54,835 nucleotides of DNA from assembly GCA_944382785.1 (NCBI GenBank), contig CALWNO010000012.1, positions 1-54,835 on the forward strand. The letters are read 5' to 3'. The notes below the pieces were generated by a model that saw only the letters and a list, made by a program, of their open reading frames with translations, was not told where the DNA came from and ran no database searches. Below are positions 50,996 to 54,835 of this stretch, one piece after another (within the stretch, counting starts at the first letter, position 1; each line of letters begins with the position of its first letter). This stretch comes from an uncultured Gemmiger sp. (lineage in GTDB: Bacteria; Bacillota; Clostridia; Oscillospirales; Ruminococcaceae). The position numbers were made by a program, and so were the translations under genes.

Positions 50996-53232
50996 CACGG
51001 CGGCGGTTTCTCATTGAGGGCATCGTCCAGGGGGTGGGGTTCCGCCCCTTCGTCCACCGGCAGGCCGCCCGCCTGCACCTGAACGGCTGGGCCCGCAACA
51101 CCGCCGCCGGGCTGGAGCTGGAGCTGGAAGGCCCCGCCCCGGCCCTGGACGACTTTCTTGCCACCCTGCGCACCGCCCCGCCGCCCCTGGCGGTGATCGA
51201 GGACATCCGCACCCAGGAGCTGGCCCCCACCGGGGAGACCGGCTTTGCCATCCTGCCCAGCCGGCAGGGGGCGGCGGCCACCCTCATCTCCCCCGACCTG
51301 GCCCCCTGCGACGCCTGTCTGGCCGAGATGAAGGACCCGAAGGGGCGGCGGTACCGGTATCCTTTTATAAATTGTACCGACTGCGGGCCCCGGTTTTCCA
51401 TCATCCGCCGCCTGCCCTACGACCGTCCCGCCACCACCATGGCCGGGTTTGCCATGTGCCCCGACTGCCAGGCCGAATACGCCGACATCACCAGCCGCCG
51501 CTACCACGCCCAGCCCAACTGCTGCCCGGTATGCGGGCCCAAGGCGGTGTATCTGGACGGCAATGGCGTGCCCCGCACCGGGGACCCCATCGCCGAAGCC
51601 CAGCGGGTGCTGAGTTTGGGGGGCATTGTGGCGGTGAAGGGCACCGGGGGCATCCATCTGGCCTGCCGGGCGGACAGCCCCGGGGCCATCGCCCGGCTGC
51701 GCCGCCGCAAGCTGCGGCCGGACAAACCCCTGGCTCTCATGGCCCGGGACCTGGCCGCCGCCAAACGTCTGTGCCATGTGAGCAAGGACGAGGCCGCTTT
51801 GCTGCAAAGTCCCCGCCGCCCCATCCTGCTGCTGGACAAAAAGGACCCCGCCGGGCAGTACTGGCTCAGCGCCACCACCCGGCTGGGGGTCATGCTGCCC
51901 TATACGCCCCTGCACATCCTGCTGCTGGACGGGCAGTCCGGCGGGCCGGATCTGGTGGTCATGACCAGCGCCAACCGCCCGGGCTGCCCGGTGCTCACCG
52001 ACACCCGGGAGGCGGTGGACGTGCTGCGGGGGGTGGCAGACGGCTTTCTTTTGCACGACCGGCCCATCGCCAACCGGTGCGACGATTCCCTGGCCATGGT
52101 CTGGCGGGGCGCGCCGGTCTTTTTCCGCCGCAGCCGGGGGTATGCCCCCCAGCCCATTCTGCTGGACCGGGACGCCACCGGCATTCTGGCCTTTGGCGCG
52201 GAACAGAAAGGCTCCTTTGCCGCCGGACGGGGACGCCACGCCTTTGTAAGCCAGTACATCGGTGATCTGAAAAACGCCGAGACCCTGGACCACTACCGCA
52301 CCGCCCTGCGCACCACCCTGGATCTGTTCGGTCTGCCTGTCCGCGCCCTGGTGTGCGACCTGCACCCGGACTACGCCTCCACCGGGGAGGCCCAGGAGAT
52401 GGCCCGGGAACGGCATCTGCCCCTGCGGCAGGTCCAACACCACTGGGCCCACATGGCCGCCTGCATGGCAGACAACCGTCTGGCGGGACCGGTGTTCGGC
52501 CTGATCTGGGACGGCACCGGCCTGGGGGAGGACGGGACCATCTGGGGCGGGGAATGTCTCATCGGAGACTTTCGCTCCTACCGCCGGGTGGGCTCGGTGC
52601 GCCCCGTTGCCCTGCCGGGCGGGGATGTGTGCACTGCTCAGATCGGCCGCACCGCCCTTTCCTTAGCTATGGACGCCCAGTGTCCCGCCTTTGCCCCCGA
52701 CTTTGAGCGCCGGGACAAGGTGGCCGCCCTGCTGTGCAGCGGCTTCCGCTGCCCCAAATCTTCCGGCATCGGGCGGCTGTTCGACGGAGTGTATTCCCTG
52801 CTCACCGGCTCTGTCAAGGCCGGGTACGACGGCCAGGCCCCGGCCCTGCTGGAAGCGTTGGCTGAGGGTACCGCCCCCGAAGATGTGTATATTTCCGCCT
52901 ATTATGAGGAGAATGGGGTGCGCTTTTTCGACACCCGTCCCCTCATCCGGGCCCTGTGGCAGCGCAAAAACGCCGGGGCCGGAGCCGCCGGACTGGCCGC
53001 CGGGTTCCAGCAGGCTTTGTGCCGCATGGCCCTGGACCAGTGCCGGGCCCTGAACCCGGACAAGCTGCCGGTGGTGCTTTCTGGCGGGGTGTTTCTGAAC
53101 CGGGCCCTGCTGGAAGGGGTGACTTCCCTGCTGGAGGACGCCGGGTACACCGTATACACCCACAAACGGGTCTCCCCTTCTGACGAGGGGCTGGCCCTGG
53201 GCCAGCTGGCCATTGCCGCGGCCGGGGTGTGA
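50992..53232 (+). CDS. hypF: Carbamoyltransferase HypF
   Basis: Makes the CN ligand precursor by transferring carbamoyl from carbamoyl phosphate to HypE. It has 746 residues: acylphosphatase domain (1 to about 90) with GIVQGVGFRPFVHR, two zinc-finger motifs (CDACLAEM, CTDCGP, CPDCQAEY, CPVCGP; about 105-185), a YrdC-like domain (about 200-385), and a C-terminal Kae1/TobZ-like domain with VQHHWAHMAACMAD and WDGTGLGEDGTIWGGE. All domains are intact. Thirty-two bases and a GGGAGG site separate it from hypC. Confidence 0.96.
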   Translation: MTRRRFLIEGIVQGVGFRPFVHRQAARLHLNGWARNTAAGLELELEGPAPALDDFLATLRTAPPPLAVIEDIRTQELAPTGETGFAILPSRQGAAATLISPDLAPCDACLAEMKDPKGRRYRYPFINCTDCGPRFSIIRRLPYDRPATTMAGFAMCPDCQAEYADITSRRYHAQPNCCPVCGPKAVYLDGNGVPRTGDPIAEAQRVLSLGGIVAVKGTGGIHLACRADSPGAIARLRRRKLRPDKPLALMARDLAAAKRLCHVSKDEAALLQSPRRPILLLDKKDPAGQYWLSATTRLGVMLPYTPLHILLLDGQSGGPDLVVMTSANRPGCPVLTDTREAVDVLRGVADGFLLHDRPIANRCDDSLAMVWRGAPVFFRRSRGYAPQPILLDRDATGILAFGAEQKGSFAAGRGRHAFVSQYIGDLKNAETLDHYRTALRTTLDLFGLPVRALVCDLHPDYASTGEAQEMARERHLPLRQVQHHWAHMAACMADNRLAGPVFGLIWDGTGLGEDGTIWGGECLIGDFRSYRRVGSVRPVALPGGDVCTAQIGRTALSLAMDAQCPAFAPDFERRDKVAALLCSGFRCPKSSGIGRLFDGVYSLLTGSVKAGYDGQAPALLEALAEGTAPEDVYISAYYEENGVRFFDTRPLIRALWQRKNAGAGAAGLAAGFQQALCRMALDQCRALNPDKLPVVLSGGVFLNRALLEGVTSLLEDAGYTVYTHKRVSPSDEGLALGQLAIAAAGV

Positions 53233-53264
53233 AACTGTATTTTTGATTTCGGGAGGGTTGCTGC

Positions 53265-53489
53265 ATGTGTCTTGCAGTTCCGCTGAAGATCGTCTCCCTG
53301 GAAGGAGACGGCAAACATGCTGTGGGGGAAGCCGCCGGGCTGACCCAGAATCTGCGGGTGGACTTTATGCCCGGCATCGCCGTGGGGGACTATGTGATGG
53401 TCCACGCGGGCTTTGCCATTGAAAAGCTCACCCCCGAGCAGGCCGCCGAAAACCTGGCCTGCATTGAGGAGGCCATCCATGCCCTGTGA
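53265..53489 (+). CDS. hypC: Hydrogenase maturation chaperone HypC
   Basis: 74-residue HypC/HybG family protein. It begins MCLAVPLKI; the cysteine exposed after Met removal binds the Fe(CN)2CO unit and HypD. The OB-fold core (VDFMPGIAVGDYVMVHAGFAIEKL) is normal. GGGAGG precedes the ATG. Its end overlaps the start of hypD by 11 bases. Confidence 0.95.
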   Translation: MCLAVPLKIVSLEGDGKHAVGEAAGLTQNLRVDFMPGIAVGDYVMVHAGFAIEKLTPEQAAENLACIEEAIHAL

Positions 53490-54594
53490 GGACGCCTGGC
53501 TGAAAGCCTTCCGCAACCCCGCCGGGGCTGCCCGGCTGGTACAGGATATCCGCCGCCGCACCAAGGACCGGGCCCCGGTGCGGATCATGGAGATCTGCGG
53601 CACCCACACCATGGCCATCGCCAAGGCGGGGCTGCGCAGTCTGCTGGCCCCGGGGGTGGAGCTGATCTCCGGCCCCGGCTGCCCGGTGTGCGTGACCCCC
53701 GCCGGGGCCGTGGACGCCGCCCTGGAACTGTCCGCCCGGCCCGGTGTGACCATTGCCACCTACGGGGACCTGCTGCGGGTGCCGGGCAGTGTGCGGGGGG
53801 ATACCCTGCTGCACCGCCGGGCCCAAGGGTCGGACGTGCGCACCGCCTACTCCGCCGCCGATGCGGTGGAGATGGCCCGGGCCAATCCGGACCGGGAGGT
53901 GGTGTTTTTGGGAGTGGGGTTTGAGACAACCGCCCCCGGCACCGCCGCCTGTGTGCTGGACGCCACCGGGGACGACCTGGACAATTTCTCGGTGTTCTGC
54001 CTGCTCAAGCGCACCGAGCCTGCCCTGCGGGCGCTGCTGAGTGCCCCCGACTGCGGGGTGGATGCCCTGCTCTGCCCCGGGCATGTGGCCGCCGTCACCG
54101 GGGCGGACGCCTTTGCCTTCCTGCCCCGGGAGTACGGCCTGCCCGCCGTGGTGGGCGGGTTTGAGGCCGGGGACGTGCTGTACGCCGTCTGGCGGATGGT
54201 GTGCATGGTCTGCGATGGCACCCCCGCCCTGGAAAATGAATACTCCCGTCTGGTCACCGCCGGGGGCAACCCCGCCGCCCGGGCCGCCGTGGCTGCCGTC
54301 TTTCAGCCCGCCGACAGCCTGTGGCGGGGGCTGGGGGAAATCCCGGACAGCGGTCTGGTCCTGCGGCCGGAATATGCCCGCTATGACGCTGCCGCCCGGT
54401 ACGGCCTTGCCTGCCGGGCGGGCACCGAGCCCCCGGGCTGTCGGTGCGGGCAGGTCATCCGGGGGATGCTGCATCCGGAACAGTGCCCCTTGTTCGGCAA
54501 GCTCTGCCGCCCGGAGGACCCGGTGGGCCCCTGTATGGTATCCAGCGAAGGCGCCTGCGCCGCGGCCTGGAAGTACCGTTCCGCCGACGCCTGA
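53479..54594 (+). CDS. hypD: Hydrogenase maturation scaffold HypD
   Basis: Scaffold on which the Fe(CN)2CO centre is built with HypC and HypE. It has 371 residues. Conserved motifs: EICGTHTMAIAK, GPGCPVCVTP with the Fe-binding cysteines, GFETTAPGTAA, and the C-terminal [4Fe-4S] cysteines in GCRCGQVIRGMLHPEQCPLFGKLC. The start MPCEDAWLKAF lies inside the end of hypC, and its GGAGGCC site is within hypC. Confidence 0.95.
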   Translation: MPCEDAWLKAFRNPAGAARLVQDIRRRTKDRAPVRIMEICGTHTMAIAKAGLRSLLAPGVELISGPGCPVCVTPAGAVDAALELSARPGVTIATYGDLLRVPGSVRGDTLLHRRAQGSDVRTAYSAADAVEMARANPDREVVFLGVGFETTAPGTAACVLDATGDDLDNFSVFCLLKRTEPALRALLSAPDCGVDALLCPGHVAAVTGADAFAFLPREYGLPAVVGGFEAGDVLYAVWRMVCMVCDGTPALENEYSRLVTAGGNPAARAAVAAVFQPADSLWRGLGEIPDSGLVLRPEYARYDAAARYGLACRAGTEPPGCRCGQVIRGMLHPEQCPLFGKLCRPEDPVGPCMVSSEGACAAAWKYRSADA

Positions 54595-54616
54595 TTTTAT
54601 CTAGGAGATGAACCCC

Positions 54617-54835
54617 ATGCAATCGATCATTACCATGGATTACGGCAGCGGCGGTCTGCGCACCGCCCAGCTCATTGACGAAATTCTGCTGCCCGCTTTC
54701 GGCAATGCCGCCCTCAACGATCTGGGGGACGGGGCCGTCCTGCCCGAGTTGGGCGGTCAGCCGGTGTTTTCCACCGACAGTTTTGTGGTCACCCCCTGGA
54801 AGTTTCCGGGCGGGGACATCGGCAAGCTGGCGGTG
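54617..54835 (+). CDS. hypE: Hydrogenase maturation protein HypE, 5' part
   Basis: The first 73 codons of HypE, which dehydrates the HypF-bound carbamoyl to the cyanide ligand in an ATP-dependent step. The visible part has ITMDYGSGG near the start, LPAFGNAALNDLGDGAVL and FSTDSFVVTPWKFPGGDIGKLAV, the PurM-like N-terminal domain of the family. It runs off the window. The start at 54617 is preferred over the in-frame ATG at 54608, which overlaps the AGGAG site. With this gene the set hypA-B-F-C-D-E is complete. Confidence 0.94.
   Translation, partial: MQSIITMDYGSGGLRTAQLIDEILLPAFGNAALNDLGDGAVLPELGGQPVFSTDSFVVTPWKFPGGDIGKLAV

Overview
This is a GC-rich chromosomal window, very probably from a gut Clostridium-class Firmicute of the Oscillospiraceae/Ruminococcaceae type (Faecalibacterium, Gemmiger and Subdoligranulum are the genera it resembles; this is an inference, not an identification). 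Evidence: Gram-positive AGGAGG ribosome binding sites, sigma-A promoters, a CIRCE/HrcA heat-shock operator, the glycerol antiterminator GlpP, a V/A-type ATPase instead of F-type genes, and an anaerobic gene set (Ech hydrogenase, FeoAB). No rRNA, tRNA, CRISPR array, phage or transposase gene was recognised.

Layout. (1) 1-4.6 kb, minus strand: start of a V/A-type ATPase operon (coiled-coil subunit, C, I, K, F, first codons of E) with a long leader. (2) 4.7-8.2 kb, minus: type I pullulanase and citrate synthase. (3) 8.4-11.9 kb, plus: UDP-glucose dehydrogenase, a MATE transporter behind an elaborate leader RNA, and an Hsp20 gene under CIRCE control. (4) 12-14.8 kb, minus: CmpB-type membrane protein, TrmB and AlaX. 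(5) 15-17.8 kb, plus: a lipoprotein, a degenerate GGDEF protein and a small unknown protein. (6) 17.9-21.8 kb: divergent GH3 glucosidase and glutamate dehydrogenase around a long inverted repeat. (7) 21.8-29.9 kb: a glycerol region. A glycerol-3-phosphate oxidoreductase, pyridine-nucleotide oxidoreductase and DUF1667 operon lies on minus and glpP-glpK on plus, with a membrane alpha/beta hydrolase between. All three transcription units carry an intrinsic terminator inside the leader. (8) 29.9-32.6 kb, plus: metal-responsive ArsR/CadC-type repressor, HMA chaperone and Zn/Cd/Pb P-type ATPase. (9) 32.6-39.8 kb: two M23 proteins, transaldolase-like aldolase, GH51 arabinofuranosidase, DJ-1/PfpI protein, small membrane protein, esterase and an orphan PTS-like EIIC. 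(10) 39.8-42 kb, minus: arsR, ArsP-like permease, CxxC thioredoxin-like protein and ArsC, with two related operators. (11) 42.1-44.5 kb: FeoA-FeoB fusion. (12) 44.6-54.8 kb: complete echABCDEF on minus and divergent hypA-B-F-C-D-E on plus, cut by the window end inside hypE.

How it fits together. Pullulanase, GH3 and GH51 enzymes release sugars. Ech can couple ferredoxin oxidation to H2 formation and ion pumping, and the V/A-ATPase at the other end of the window could use or make that gradient. Hyp proteins build the NiFe centre and FeoAB supplies iron. The strongest unexplained signals are regulatory RNAs and operators: the MATE leader (terminator plus a hairpin hiding the Shine-Dalgarno), the glycerol-region leader terminators, a hairpin containing the ribosome binding site of the unknown gene at 17.4 kb, and several long perfect intergenic palindromes.
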